The notes under the pieces are model-generated. The model did no database searches and was not told where the DNA came from. It saw only the letters and a program-made list of their open reading frames with translations. Made by a program: the position numbers and the translations under genes. Below, piece by piece: positions 19,225 to 28,260 of a stretch of DNA of 64,000 nt; position 1 is the first letter of the stretch, and each line of letters opens with the position of its first letter. The stretch is from Roseiarcus sp963696665 (lineage in GTDB: Bacteria > Pseudomonadota > Alphaproteobacteria > Rhizobiales > Beijerinckiaceae). The DNA is taken from NCBI GenBank assembly GCA_963696665.1, contig CAVOLE010000008.1, forward strand, positions 124,001-188,000. The letters are read 5' to 3'.

Positions 19225-20287
19225 ATGGGGATTACGACAGTCGGACTGGACATTGCCAAGCGCATTTTCGTGGCCCACGCCGCAGATGCGGCGAAATGCG
19301 GTCTTGAGGAAGAAGTTGCGCCGGGAGGAGGTGCACGCCTTCTTCGCCTCCTTGCCTCCATGTCTCGTCGGCATGGAAGCCTGCGCGACCGCCCACTATT
19401 GGGCGCGCGAGATCGCGGCGCTCGGACACGATGCGCGTTTGATTCCACCCATCTATGTGAAAGCCTACGTGGTTCGACAGAAGAATGACTTTGTCGACGC
19501 TGCCGCGATTTGCGAAGCGGTGACACGACCGAGCGTGCGGCAGACCCCGGTCAAGACCGTCGAACAGCAGGCAGCCCGTGTTACGCAGCGCGCCCACGAG
19601 CTCCTATCGCGTCAGCGGGTCACTCTGATCAATGCGCTGCGTGGGCATATGGCGGAGTTCGGGATCCTGGCGCCCGCAGGTCCCCAGCATGTCGGACGGC
19701 TCATCGAGAAACTAGCCGATCCCACAGCGCCTATACCGAGCGCCGTTCGGGACGCTTTGAATGTCTTGGCCGACCAACTCGTCGCTCTCGGCCGAGAGAT
19801 CGATCAGATGGAAGCGCAGATGCGCCGCACATGCCGAAGCGAAGAAAACGCCGGGCGTCTGCTCACAATTCCTGGCGTCGGACCGATCACCGCCAGCGCG
19901 ATCATAGCCGGCGTGCCGAACATACACGGCTTTCGTTCGGGTCGAGATTTCGCGGCATGGCTCGGCCTGATGCCGAGGCAAAACTCAAGCGGCGGGAAGG
20001 AACGCCTTGGAGGGATCACCAAGATGGGCGATCGGACGATACGACGCCTGTTGGTCACAGGCGCTCTTTCGGCGATCCGATGGGGCCGTCGTGAACCTAG
20101 CTTTTCGGAAAGCTGGATCGGAAGGCTGATCGCTCGCAAGCCAATCAAGCTCGCCGCCGCGGCGCTCGCTAACAAGATGGCGAGAATCGCATGGGCACAT
20201 GCTGACGCGTGGCGAGGTCTATCGAACGGTATAGGAACATCGCCCGCTTCCGAGGGGAAGCTGGCTGTTGTGGTGCATCGGCGCTGA
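19225..20287 (+). pseudogene. IS110-family transposase, single-base frameshift near the N-terminus
   Basis: The N-terminus MGITTVGLDIAKRIFVAHAA carries the first catalytic aspartate of the RuvC-like DEDD domain. One extra base near 19285-19292 moves the rest into another frame, where NAVLRKKLRREEVHAFFASL, GMEACATAHYWAREI and VRQKNDFVDAAAICEA continue the domain. The C-terminal Transposase_20 region has LLTIPGVGPITASAIIAGV and the catalytic serine region LMPRQNSSGGKERLGGI. Correcting the base gives 353 residues. An overlapping GAGGAGG precedes the ATG. Confidence 0.85.
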
Positions 20288-20501
20288 TGGAGGTGATGAC
20301 GCGACGGTCGATCGACGAGATCGGGACAACCAGGAGAACGTGTGAGCGCCTCGAGCGCGCGAGCTTGCTCAGGACCCGATCCGCGGATCTCATCAGGGCC
20401 AGCGGCTGCGGCCGCGATTTGTAGGCCGGACACATGCACGCCGCCGACCCAGCGTCAAAGTCACCATCAAAACCCTTGCACCGCGGAGGCCATCCACACA
20501 T
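20288..20501 (+). ncRNA. Candidate bridge/seek RNA region of the IS1111-like element
   Basis: About 210 non-coding bases follow the transposase and end at the right terminus. In IS1111-group elements the target-choosing guide RNA is encoded in the 3' non-coding end, so this is where one would expect it. I have not folded it or matched guide loops to the target, so the call is positional. Confidence 0.35.
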
Positions 20502-21971
20502 GCAGGTCTCGATCCGCGAACAGAGCACAACCCATCGCCTGCCGCCGCCGTCGCTGCCGGCAAAGAGATGATTCTTCCGTCCGAGCGCGATCGGTCGGAT
20601 CGCCCGCTCGACCGGATTGGTGTCGAGTTCGATGCGGCCGTCGTGCAGGAAGCGGATGAGACCCTGCCAACGCGCCAACGCGTAACGGATCGCCTCGGCG
20701 AGCGTGCTCCGTCCCGACAGCAACGGAAGCTGCGTGTCGAGCCAGGCGCGCAAGGCCTCGACGATTGGCTTGGAGCGAGAGCGACGAACCGCAAGCCGCT
20801 GCGCCGGCGACTGACCGTGAGCGTCCGCTTCGGCAGCGTAGAGTTCGCCGATCCGGCGCAGCGCCTCGACGGCGATCGGCGCGTTCGTGGCCTGCGCCAC
20901 GTCATAGAACTTGCGTCGCGTATGGCTCCAGCAAGCCGCGAGAACGACGTCCCCTCTCTCCTCCAACGGCTCAAAGCCGGCATAGCCGTCGACATGCAGC
21001 ACGCCCTTGAACCGCTCGAGATGCGAGGCCGGGCGTTCGGCTTTGCGGTCGGGCGCATAAAGATAGACCGCGGCCGGCGGCTCCGGTCCGCCCCACGCCC
21101 TTTGCTCGTGGGCGTAGACCCACAGCCGTCCCGTCTTGGTGCGCCCTCGGCCGGGATCGAGCACCGGCACGGGCGTGTCATCGGCGAACAGATGGTCCGA
21201 CGCGAACACGTTCCTGGCCAGACGTTCGTGCAGCGTTTCGAGCCACCAGCAGGCCCCGCCGACCCAGCCGGCCAGCTTCGAACGTGGAAGATCAATTCCG
21301 TGGCGGGCGAAGATCTGCGCCTGCCGATACAAGGGTGTGTGGTCGCAATATTTGCTGACCAGCACCTGGGCGAGCAGCGCAGGCGTCGCCAGGCCGCCGG
21401 CGATCAGCCGCTCCGGCGCCGGCGCCTGCGCCACCTCCTCGCAAGTTCGACAGGCGAATTTGGGACGCGTGGTGCGGATGACGCGCAGTTCAGCCGGAAC
21501 CCAATCCAGCATCTCGCTGACGCTCTCTCCGATGACATGCAGCGCGCCGCCGCAGCAGGCGCAGATCGTGTTCTCGACATCGAGCCGGACCTCTTCGCGC
21601 GGCAAATGGCCGGGCAACGATTTGCGATGAGGAGGCCGTTCGCCCGCCTCCTTTTCGCGAGGCGGACGCTTCTCCTCCTCGCGGGCGAGATCGCTGTCGA
21701 CCTCTTCGAGCGCGAGCGCCAGCTGATCGGGATCGTGGCGCTCGGACCGACGGCCAAACGGCGCCCGTTACAACGTCTTGATGATCGACTTCAGGCGCTC
21801 GATCTCGCCGTCGCGGGGATTGGCGGTGACGGCCATATCGCGAATGAGATGCTGCAAAAGAGCCGGTTCGGAGGGCAAATCGTCAAGATGGAACCGCATG
21901 TGCAAAGCTACCCGAATCGCCTGATTCGAGGAAGCGGATTCATTCGATTCTATGCGGGTTTCCGAAGATTT

Positions 21972-22324
21972 TCAGCCTGCCAGAGCAGGCTTCCATACGC
22001 GTTCCGGCGCGCGCCAGTCGATGCCCTCGATCAGCATGGCGAGCTGCGCTGGAGAGAGCGTCACCGTGCCGCCGGGATCGCTCATCCGCGGCCAGATGAA
22101 ACCACCCTGATCGAGCCGCTTGTGAACAGGCAAAGCCCGTTGCCATCCCAGAACAGGATCTTCAGCATCGACGCCTTCTTGCCCCGGAAGGCGAACAGGT
22201 GGCCCGAGAACGGATCCTGCTTCAGCGTTTGCTGCACCAGCATGGCGAGTCCGTCGAGACCTTTGCGCATATCGGTGTAGCCCAGCGCCAGGTGCACCTT
22301 CACGCCCGCCGGAACGATCATCAT
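21972..22324 (-). pseudogene. tnpB: IS66 TnpB (Orf2), copy A, frameshifted
   Basis: The first about 68 residues (MMIVPAGVKVHLALGYTDMR onward) are in one frame and the end (KRLDQGGFIWPRMSDPGGTV...) in another. Copy B reads CTTGGTG where copy A reads CTTGTG near 22121, so one G is missing. The ATG overlaps the tnpA stop (ATGA). TnpB is an accessory protein needed for IS66 transposition. Confidence 0.85.
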
Positions 22325-23217
22325 GGCGCCGCTCCCTCGCCGACGGCGTGCTCACGAACGGCTTGCGGATCGACGCCGGCAGGCGCGAATACGCGCCGGC
22401 CGTCAGGCAGGGCGATCGCCGTCATTCCGTCCGGCGGCTGCACGAGAGCGCGCAGCCGAAGGGTCGCCGGCGCGTCGTCAGTGAGCGCCACAGGCGCAAA
22501 CTTCGCGCGCTTCCGCTGCGCCACGCCGAACTGTACGCGCCAGCGGAACAGCAGCCCCGCAACGATCCCGTGCTTGCGCGCCACCTGCGAGACGCTGACG
22601 CCGGGCTGGTCGCTCTCCAGCGCGATGGCGCGCTTCTGGTCGTCGGTGAAGAAGCGCCGCAAAGGCTGTCGAGGCGGCGCAGGATCGTCCCTCGGCGGAG
22701 CTGTCAAGCCCGTTTCCGGCGGCGTCCTGTTAGCACTAGTGCCAGCGACCGGACGGGCTGAGGGATGAAGATGCGCTCGCCAGTCGACATCCACCTCGCC
22801 GTCGTCCAGCCGATCGCGCCATTTGCGCAGAGAGGTCGGCGACAGATGCAAGGCGGCGGCGTACTCCCGCACGCTCATCCCGCTCCAGTTCATCGCCTCG
22901 ACGTGCATCGCCCGGAACGCCTGGACCGCGCGATTGCGCACATCCGTGCTCACGCCGAAACGAAAGCGGGAGCGCCTCCTCCGGCGCTTTTCCTGGGCCT
23001 CGCGGCGTTGCTGACGATGCAGTTCCGCCTGATATTCCGCATGCCTGCGAGCCGCTTCCTTGCCGGCCAGGTAGCTCAGCCAGCGACCGAACGTTGTCGC
23101 CGTCAGACCATGCCGACGACAATACCTCGCCCGGCCCAGCCCGCTTTGACGCCAGGCTTCGATGTGGATCAGCCACCAGGATGGACGCGCATTGTTCTCG
23201 AAACGTCTCAAATTCAC
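22321..23217 (-). CDS. tnpA: IS66-family transposase accessory protein TnpA, copy A
   Basis: This 298-residue protein combines two segments. The N-terminal half has a Trp-rich helix (WWLIHIEAWRQSGL) and a basic stretch. The C-terminal half has a helix-turn-helix typical of IS66 OrfA (RRFFTDDQKRAIALESDQPG, SVSQVARKHGIVAGLLFRWR). It is the only intact open frame of copy A. It is related to, but clearly diverged from, TnpA of copy B, so the two elements are not a recent duplication. Confidence 0.85.
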   Translation of the reverse strand: MNLRRFENNARPSWWLIHIEAWRQSGLGRARYCRRHGLTATTFGRWLSYLAGKEAARRHAEYQAELHRQQRREAQEKRRRRRSRFRFGVSTDVRNRAVQAFRAMHVEAMNWSGMSVREYAAALHLSPTSLRKWRDRLDDGEVDVDWRAHLHPSARPVAGTSANRTPPETGLTAPPRDDPAPPRQPLRRFFTDDQKRAIALESDQPGVSVSQVARKHGIVAGLLFRWRVQFGVAQRKRAKFAPVALTDDAPATLRLRALVQPPDGMTAIALPDGRRVFAPAGVDPQAVREHAVGEGAAP

Positions 23218-23333
23218 CGGAGCTCCTCCACGCTGCGAAGGAGCCCGACATGCCGCGCAATTGCACTACGCAATCAGGGTGCAGACACCGGACGCTCACG
23301 CTCCGACGTAAGCGTCCGGGTTTTGCACTTCTC

Positions 23334-24917
23334 TCAGCTCTTGACAGGATTTCCGGCTTTCCATGCCCACGGCAGCAGTTCATCGAGACGGTTGATCGGA
23401 TATCCGGCGACCATGCGCTCGAGCACGTCCTTCAGATACGCATAGGGTTCGACGCGGTTGAGCTTGCAGGTTTCAATCAGCGAACACAGCACGGCCCATC
23501 GATGACCGCCGCCATCGCTGCCCGCAAAGAGATGATTCTTCCTTCCGAGAGCAACCGGCCGAATCGCGCGCTCGACGGGGTTGGTGTCCAGTTCGGTGCG
23601 GCCGTCGTGCAGGAAGCGGGTCAGACCATGCCAGCGCGCCAGCGCGTACCGGATGGCTTCGGCGAGTGTGCTGCTTCCCGACAGCAACGGAAGCTGCGCC
23701 TCGAGCCAGGCGCGCAAAGCGTCGATGATTGGCTTGGAGCGGCGGCGACGAGCCGCAAGCCGCTGTGCAGGCGACTGACCGTGAACGTCAGCTTCGACGG
23801 CATAAAGTTCGCCGATACGGCGCAGCGCCTCGACCGCGATCGGCGCGTTCGCGGCCTGCGCCACTTCATAGAACTTGCGTCGCGTGTGGCTCCAGCATGC
23901 GGCGAGCACAACATTCCCTTTATCTACCAGCGGCTCGAACCCGACGTAGCCGTCGACATGAAGAACGCCCCTGAAGTGTTCGAGATGCGAAGCGGGACGC
24001 TCAGCTTTGCGGTCCGGCGCATACAAGTAGACCGCGGCCTGGGGCTCCGGCCCGCCCCATGCTCTTTGCTCGCGGGCGTAGACCCAAAGCCGTCCCGTCT
24101 TGGTGCGCCCTCGGCCTGGATCGAGCACCGGCACGGGCGTGTCATCGGCGAACAGGTGATCCGAAGCAAACAAGTTTCTTGCAAGGCGTTCGTGCAACGC
24201 CTCGAGCCACCAGCAGGCGCCGCCGACCCATCCGGCGAGCGTCGAACGCGGAAGATCGACCCCATGGCGGGCGAAGATCTGCGACTGCCGGTAGAGCGGC
24301 GTGTGATCGCAATATTTGCTGACCAGCACCTGGGCAAGCAGCGCCGGCGTCGCCAAGCCGCCGGCGATCGGCCGCTCTGCAGCCGGCGCTTGCGTCACCG
24401 TCTCGCAGGTCCGGCAGGCGTATTTGGGACGGGTGGTGCGGATGACGCGAAGCTCAGCCGGAACCCAATCCAGCATCTCGCTCACGCTTTCTCCGATGAC
24501 ATGCAGCGCGCCGCCGCAGCAGCTGCAGATCGTGCTCTCAATGTCGAGGCGGACCTCTTCGCGCGACAAATGGTCGGGCAACGGCTTGCGACGAGAGGAC
24601 CGTTCGGTCTTTTGCTTCTCGCCATGCGGACCCTTCTCTTCTTCGCGGGCAAGATCGCTGTCGACCTCTTCGAGCGCCAGCGCCAGTTGGTCGGGATCAA
24701 GGCGCTCGGAACGACGGCCAAACTGCGCCCGCTGCAACTTCTTGATGATCGACTTGAGGCGCTCGATCTCGCCGTCGCGGTGCTCGACGGCGGCAGCCAT
24801 ATCGCGAATGAGATGCTGCAGAAGAGCCGGTTCGGAAGGCAAATCATCGAGATCGAACCGCATGTCCGAATCTACCCGAATCGCCTGATTCGAGGAAGCA
24901 AATTCGGCCAATTCCAT
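23334..24917 (-). CDS. tnpC: IS66 transposase TnpC, copy B
   Basis: The intact 527-residue transposase has an N-terminal coiled-coil segment (AAAVEHRDGEIERLKSIIKK), a zinc-binding domain (STICSCCGGALHVIGESVSE, CRTC), the catalytic DDE domain with ASDHLFADDTPVPVLDPGRG and HVDGYVGFEP, and the C-terminal ETCKLNRVEPYAYLKDVLER, all as in IS66 TnpC. The start ATG at 24917 is 18 bases after tnpB. Confidence 0.93.
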   Translation of the reverse strand: MELAEFASSNQAIRVDSDMRFDLDDLPSEPALLQHLIRDMAAAVEHRDGEIERLKSIIKKLQRAQFGRRSERLDPDQLALALEEVDSDLAREEEKGPHGEKQKTERSSRRKPLPDHLSREEVRLDIESTICSCCGGALHVIGESVSEMLDWVPAELRVIRTTRPKYACRTCETVTQAPAAERPIAGGLATPALLAQVLVSKYCDHTPLYRQSQIFARHGVDLPRSTLAGWVGGACWWLEALHERLARNLFASDHLFADDTPVPVLDPGRGRTKTGRLWVYAREQRAWGGPEPQAAVYLYAPDRKAERPASHLEHFRGVLHVDGYVGFEPLVDKGNVVLAACWSHTRRKFYEVAQAANAPIAVEALRRIGELYAVEADVHGQSPAQRLAARRRRSKPIIDALRAWLEAQLPLLSGSSTLAEAIRYALARWHGLTRFLHDGRTELDTNPVERAIRPVALGRKNHLFAGSDGGGHRWAVLCSLIETCKLNRVEPYAYLKDVLERMVAGYPINRLDELLPWAWKAGNPVKS

Positions 24918-24935
24918 GAGGGTTTCTGCAGTTTT

Positions 24936-25289
24936 TTAGCCCGCCAAAGCCGGCTTCCATACGCGTTCCGGAGATCGCCAGTCGATGCCTTCAATCAGCA
25001 TGGCGAGCTGCGCTGGAGAGAGCGTCACCGTGCCGCCGGGATCGCTCATCCGCGGCCAGATGAAACCACCCTGATCGAGCCGCTTGGTGAACAGGCAGAG
25101 GCCATTGCCGTCCCAGAACAGGATCTTCAGCTTGCGCGCGCTCTTCCCCCGGAACGCAAACAAATGGCCGGAAAAGGGGTCCTTTTTGAGGTGCTCCTGG
25201 ACGAGCGTGGCGAGCCCATCAAGACCTTTGCGCATGTCGGTGTAGCCCAGCGCCAGATGCACCTTCACACCTGCTGGAACGATCATCAT
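24936..25289 (-). CDS. tnpB: IS66 TnpB (Orf2), copy B
   Basis: This 117-residue IS66 Orf2 protein begins MMIVPAGVKVHLALGYTDMR and includes FSGHLFAFRGKSARKLKILF and GFIWPRMSDPGGTVTLSPAQ, the full family signature. The start at 25289 is chosen because it overlaps the tnpA stop by 4 bases and copy A begins there; a start at 25304 adds five residues. Confidence 0.92.
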   Translation of the reverse strand: MMIVPAGVKVHLALGYTDMRKGLDGLATLVQEHLKKDPFSGHLFAFRGKSARKLKILFWDGNGLCLFTKRLDQGGFIWPRMSDPGGTVTLSPAQLAMLIEGIDWRSPERVWKPALAG

Positions 25290-26164
25290 GATGCGGCGCC
25301 CCAATCAGCCACGTGCCGCTGGACTGCATCGGGATCGGCGCCTGCGGGCGCAAAGACTTTGCGGCCGTCCGGCAGGTCGACGAGCGTCATCCCGGCAGGC
25401 GCCATGAGCAGGTCGAACAGAACCGCCGCGGCTGAACCGTTCTTCCCTCCCTTCCCGGTCGTGCTGACATCGACAAGCCGCGCGGGCTTCTCCTTGGCGA
25501 GCCCGAGCTGCGCCCGCCATCGGAAGAGCATGCTCGGAACGATGTCGTGGCGTCGCGCCACGGACGAGACGGTGGCGCCCGGCTGTTCAGTCTCGAGCAC
25601 CATGGCGCGCTTCTCCTCGTCGCTGAACGTGCGGCGGGCGAAGCGTTCGACGCGCGCGAGGTCGGCAGCATGACCGTTTGTCAAGCGCTCATTCGGCTGT
25701 TCGTCCTTAGCGCCAGTGCTAGCACTAGTGCTTATCGGCGCCCGCGCGCTCGGGTGCAGCTGCGATCGCCAATCGCTTGGCGTCTCGCTGGCGTCGATCA
25801 AATCACGCCATCGCGCCATGCTGTGCGACGAGATGCGGTGCGCATCGCAGTAGTCGCGCATCGTCATTCCGCTCCATCGCTGCGCCTCGACGTGCATCGC
25901 CCAGAACGCCTGGGCGGCGCGGTTGCGCTTGTCGGTCGACAGGTTCGGACGACGCTTTTTAGCCTTCTGCTCGCGCGCCAACTCCCTGTCCGCACGCAGC
26001 TTTTCGGCACCCAGGAGCACGTTCAGCCAGCGCGTGAATGTCTCCTCGCAGAGCCGATGTTCGCGGCAGTATTTGCGTCGCGAAAGGCCGCTCTTGCGCC
26101 AGGCCTCGACATGGATCGACCACCAAGCCCTGAGCGCCTTGTTCCCGTATCGTTTCGACCCCAC
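25286..26164 (-). CDS. tnpA: IS66-family transposase accessory protein TnpA, copy B
   Basis: This 292-residue protein has the same two-part build as copy A: WWSIHVEAWRKSGLSRRKYC at the N-terminus and an OrfA helix-turn-helix (RRTFSDEEKRAMVLETEQPG, TVSSVARRHDIVPSMLFRWR) at about residues 190-235. It is the first gene of the tnpABC operon of the intact element. Confidence 0.9.
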   Translation of the reverse strand: MGSKRYGNKALRAWWSIHVEAWRKSGLSRRKYCREHRLCEETFTRWLNVLLGAEKLRADRELAREQKAKKRRPNLSTDKRNRAAQAFWAMHVEAQRWSGMTMRDYCDAHRISSHSMARWRDLIDASETPSDWRSQLHPSARAPISTSASTGAKDEQPNERLTNGHAADLARVERFARRTFSDEEKRAMVLETEQPGATVSSVARRHDIVPSMLFRWRAQLGLAKEKPARLVDVSTTGKGGKNGSAAAVLFDLLMAPAGMTLVDLPDGRKVFAPAGADPDAVQRHVADWGAAS

Positions 26165-26421
26165 CGGAGATCCTCCAACATGCGAAGGAGCCCGATATGG
26201 ACCGCCAGGGCATATCTGCGGAACCGTGCGGAAACCGGACGCTTACGCGCCAACCATGGACGGCAAGATAAAAGCGCCGCCTTCGGCCTGGCGCATGTGG
26301 TTGGTTGGATTGGAGAATTTCGACATCCAGCCCGTCCGACCTGCTGGCGCTTCGGCCCGAAACGCCAACGATTTCAATGTTCCGAGCGCCATCTCTGTGA
26401 TCGACGAAAGCGCTCCAGGCC

Positions 26422-27030
26422 ATGACGACGCGTGACGACGACTTCAACCCGCGCCCCGGCCGCATCCATCACGGCAGCCAGGGCGCCGAGCGACCGAAGA
26501 GCTTCGTTGGCGAGGTGATGCGGGCCGCGAGGAAAGCGGGCCACCGAGGCCAAACGTTCAGGCGAAGCAGCGGGACTGCGGGCCGCTCGACCTTCGACCG
26601 CGGTCGGCGACGGCATTGTCCCTGGCCTCTCGCTCGCCCAGTCGGCGCGTCGTCGTCATGGCTCGGGTCCCGCGGCGCCGCGGCGGCCGTTTTCGCCCGG
26701 CGCCGCTCTCGAAGCAATCGCCTACCTCAAACGCGAGGGCGTCACCCGCGACGATGTCGACGCCCGGATGTTCGACGCGACTTCCGACGACGCCGACACA
26801 AAGGCTTTCGCTGCGCGGCGCGAGGAGGATCGGCATCACTTTGGGTTCACGATGTTACCCGAGGACGCGGGTCAGATGCCTGACCTTCGCGCCCTCACTC
26901 GGGAACTGATGACCGACGCGGAAAGCGACTTGGGCGCCAAGGCTGGAATGGGTAGCGGTCGATCACTGGAACATCGATCCGCACATCCATGTGCTCCTCC
27001 GCGGCCGCGCAGACGACGGCATCACGTAGA
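26422..27030 (+). pseudogene. DUF3363-type relaxase/mobilization nuclease, frameshifted and truncated
   Basis: The start MTTRDDDFNPRPGRIHHGSQ is that of VirD2-like relaxases with DUF3363. The match then moves to other frames: SRRVVVMARVPRRRG near 26640, YLKREGVTRDDVDARMFDAT near 26740, DRHHFGFTMLPEDAGQMPDL near 26830, and finally WVAVDHWNIDPHIHVLLRGR, the histidine-bearing motif, near 26950-27010, ending at TAG. The large C-terminal part of the protein is gone. A 59-codon frame upstream (26256-26435) overlaps the start and may be another remnant. The gene cannot support conjugation. Confidence 0.8.
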
Positions 27031-27183
27031 CGGCGCCGCAACCAAGTGAGCTTCCAATTCATCCTGCCGAAGGGGCAAGGCCTCCTCGTTCGCCTCCCGG
27101 TCGGCCGGCAGCCAGCGCAGATCGGTGGCCTTCTCCGCAGCCATCCCGCAACGCTGATCGAGATCGATCGTCTTCTCCGTCAT
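27022..27183 (-). CDS. Truncated Rhizobiales-type small hypothetical protein
   Basis: A 53-residue frame reads MTEKTIDLDQRCGMAAEKAT and continues with DLRWLPADREANEEALPLRQ. This is the N-terminal half of a helical small protein common in Hyphomicrobiales genomes; the usual C-terminal half is missing. The frame runs into the 3' end of the dead relaxase, suggesting that a recombination junction lies near 27022-27045. CAGGGA lies upstream of the ATG. It is probably non-functional. Confidence 0.45.
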   Translation of the reverse strand: MTEKTIDLDQRCGMAAEKATDLRWLPADREANEEALPLRQDELEAHLVAAPST

Positions 27184-27269
27184 CGGCGGATATCCCTGGC
27201 CTGATCCCTTGGGAATGACTGAACGCGCCCACCAGGCTCACGGGTCGACTTCTTGCGAGAGCAGTTAGG

Positions 27270-27539
27270 TTAAAGAGCCCCCATCGCGTTGTCGCGATCC
27301 TGCGCCGCCCGTAGGTCGCGGGGGTCGATCGTCACCATCTCGACCGAGGAGCTATTGGGGGATTGCCCTGGCGCGAAGATCACGGTCGAGACGCGACGAT
27401 AGACCGGAAACGACAGCTCCTCGATCAACTGCTCGTCGGTCATCACCCGATATTCTCCCGCCGGCAATGTTCGATCGACGCCCCTCAGCTCGAATGGATG
27501 ATGGAAGACAACGAGGCTGTTGCGGGTGCGTATGGTCAT
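27270..27539 (-). CDS. Small hypothetical protein, Rhizobiales type
   Basis: This 89-residue protein contains FHHPFELRGVDRTLPAGEYR and ELSFPVYRRVSTVIF, a pattern I recognise from small conserved proteins of unknown function in Bradyrhizobium-like genomes. It starts at the base adjoining the stop of the upstream gene (27540), so the two form an operon. Confidence 0.6.
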   Translation of the reverse strand: MTIRTRNSLVVFHHPFELRGVDRTLPAGEYRVMTDEQLIEELSFPVYRRVSTVIFAPGQSPNSSSVEMVTIDPRDLRAAQDRDNAMGAL

Positions 27540-27791
27540 CTAGGCCGCCGCTTGTGGGAGCAAGGAAAAATCCGCGCTATCGTAAAGGCGGCGAATGTCT
27601 TCGCCGACATACCTCTCCCCGTCGACCTCAAGAACGGCGCCCGAAAGCAGTTCGGGCGGAAGTTCTTCGATTGCGAACCGAACGGCGTGCGCCGCCCTGG
27701 CGAAGCGCCTGTAACCAAATTGTCGGTGCGGCGATTTGCGAAGTCGCGGCGGGAAGAGCTCCGCCGCGGCGTTGTAATCGAACGTGACCAT
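27540..27791 (-). CDS. Small hypothetical protein, Rhizobiales type
   Basis: This 83-residue protein starts MVTFDYNAAAELFPPRLRKS and includes FARAAHAVRFAIEELPPELL and LEVDGERYVGEDIRRLYDSA; the pattern is common in small conserved hypotheticals of Hyphomicrobiales. No catalytic motif is seen. It abuts the following 89-residue gene without a gap. Confidence 0.6.
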   Translation of the reverse strand: MVTFDYNAAAELFPPRLRKSPHRQFGYRRFARAAHAVRFAIEELPPELLSGAVLEVDGERYVGEDIRRLYDSADFSLLPQAAA

Positions 27792-27867
27792 TGCGGGCTC
27801 CGGTCCGGCCTGTTCGCGTCATCGCCGAGGCCGCGGCGATGCGGCCTCGGCGTGAGAGATCGGCGGC

Positions 27868-28107
27868 TCAGATATGACGGCCGTTCATCAGAGCGTCGAC
27901 GTCGCGCTGGGCGACGGACTTCTCCAAGCCGTACTTGGCGACGACCTGCGCGACGAGATCGTCTTTATTCTTGAGCGACGATAGATCGTGCTCTGAGAAC
28001 TTGCTCCATTTGGCGCCGATCTCCTTGAGAACGATCTGCTTGGTCTCGGCCGACGGAGCGTGTCCAATGGCGGCGTTCCTGTTCGAAGCCGGAGGCGAGG
28101 TTGTCAT
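27868..28107 (-). CDS. CsbD-like small stress protein
   Basis: This 79-residue protein has an N-terminal polar part and a C-terminal half, KWSKFSEHDLSSLKNKDDLV then YGLEKSVAQRDVDAL, that matches the CsbD/YjbJ pattern (KWGKLTDDDL...G.RDQLVGKI..RYGI...A...VD). CsbD proteins are small general-stress proteins of unknown mechanism. GGAG lies about 9 bases before the ATG, after an AT-rich stretch that may contain the promoter. Confidence 0.6.
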   Translation of the reverse strand: MTTSPPASNRNAAIGHAPSAETKQIVLKEIGAKWSKFSEHDLSSLKNKDDLVAQVVAKYGLEKSVAQRDVDALMNGRHI

Positions 28108-28260
28108 TGAAGTATCTCCAAAATATCGATTAAATAATCGTCGGAACGGTCATCGTTCGGACGACAACGTTTACATAAGTTCTAATCGCGAGAATACGAG
28201 TCCCAAGCGGAATTTTATTTTAAAAACGGCTCCCGAAAACAGTATTGATCATCAATAGAC

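Larger units (their letters stand above)
19147..20501 (+). mobile_element. IS110-family element (IS1111-like) inserted in IS66 tnpC
   Basis: The boundaries were set by aligning the interrupted tnpC with copy B: tnpC sequence GAGCTT ends at 19146 and resumes GCAGG at 20502. Subterminal inverted repeats of 14 bp, TGGATGGCCTCCGC (19154-19167) and its complement (20483-20496), lie 5-7 bases inside the ends, the hallmark of the IS1111 group. No target duplication is visible. The transposase is on the plus strand, followed by about 210 non-coding bases. Confidence 0.85.
19015..21953 (-). pseudogene. tnpC: IS66 transposase TnpC, copy A, disrupted
   Basis: Comparison with the intact copy B shows three lesions. 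The start codon has become ATA (21951-21953), a CAG-type codon has become TAA near 21770, and the gene is interrupted at ...CSRIETC by the nested IS110-type element (19147-20501). The final KLNGVEPYAYLKDVLERM segment and stop are at 19015-19146. The central domain with the zinc-finger cysteines (CACCGG, CRTC) and the DDE-type catalytic region is readable between 20502 and 21617. It cannot make a functional transposase. Confidence 0.85.
18989..23299 (-). mobile_element. IS66-family insertion sequence, copy A (degenerate, carries a nested IS110-type element)
   Basis: The left end is GTAAGCGTCCGG (18989-19000), a typical IS66 terminus; the right end, ending CCGGACGCTCAC at 23299, has one substitution. 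Between them lie tnpA, tnpB and tnpC on the minus strand. tnpB is frameshifted, and tnpC has lost its start, has an internal stop and is split by a 1.36-kb IS110-type element. Without that insert the element is about 2.96 kb. Copy B starts 8 bases further on. Confidence 0.85.
23308..26246 (-). mobile_element. IS66-family insertion sequence, copy B (intact)
   Basis: The termini GTAAGCGTCCGG (23308-23319) and CCGGACGCTTAC (26235-26246) are perfect 12-bp inverted repeats with partial similarity beyond. The 2.94-kb element encodes intact tnpA, tnpB and tnpC on the minus strand in the usual order. The flanking octamers GCTCCGAC (23300-23307) and GCGCCAAC (26247-26254) match at 6 of 8 positions, so an 8-bp target duplication may have decayed or one end may have recombined. 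Confidence 0.9.

Noticed and set aside
20568..25673. Long plus-strand open frames (570 and 859 codons) over the IS66 elements
   Set aside because: They are antisense to tnpA/tnpB/tnpC, which have clear family signatures; such long antisense frames are common in IS66 because of high GC content.
28108..28200. EcfG-type (GGAAC-N16/17-CGTT) promoter before the CsbD-like gene
   Set aside because: GAAC and CGTT elements are present on the minus strand but not at the required spacing.
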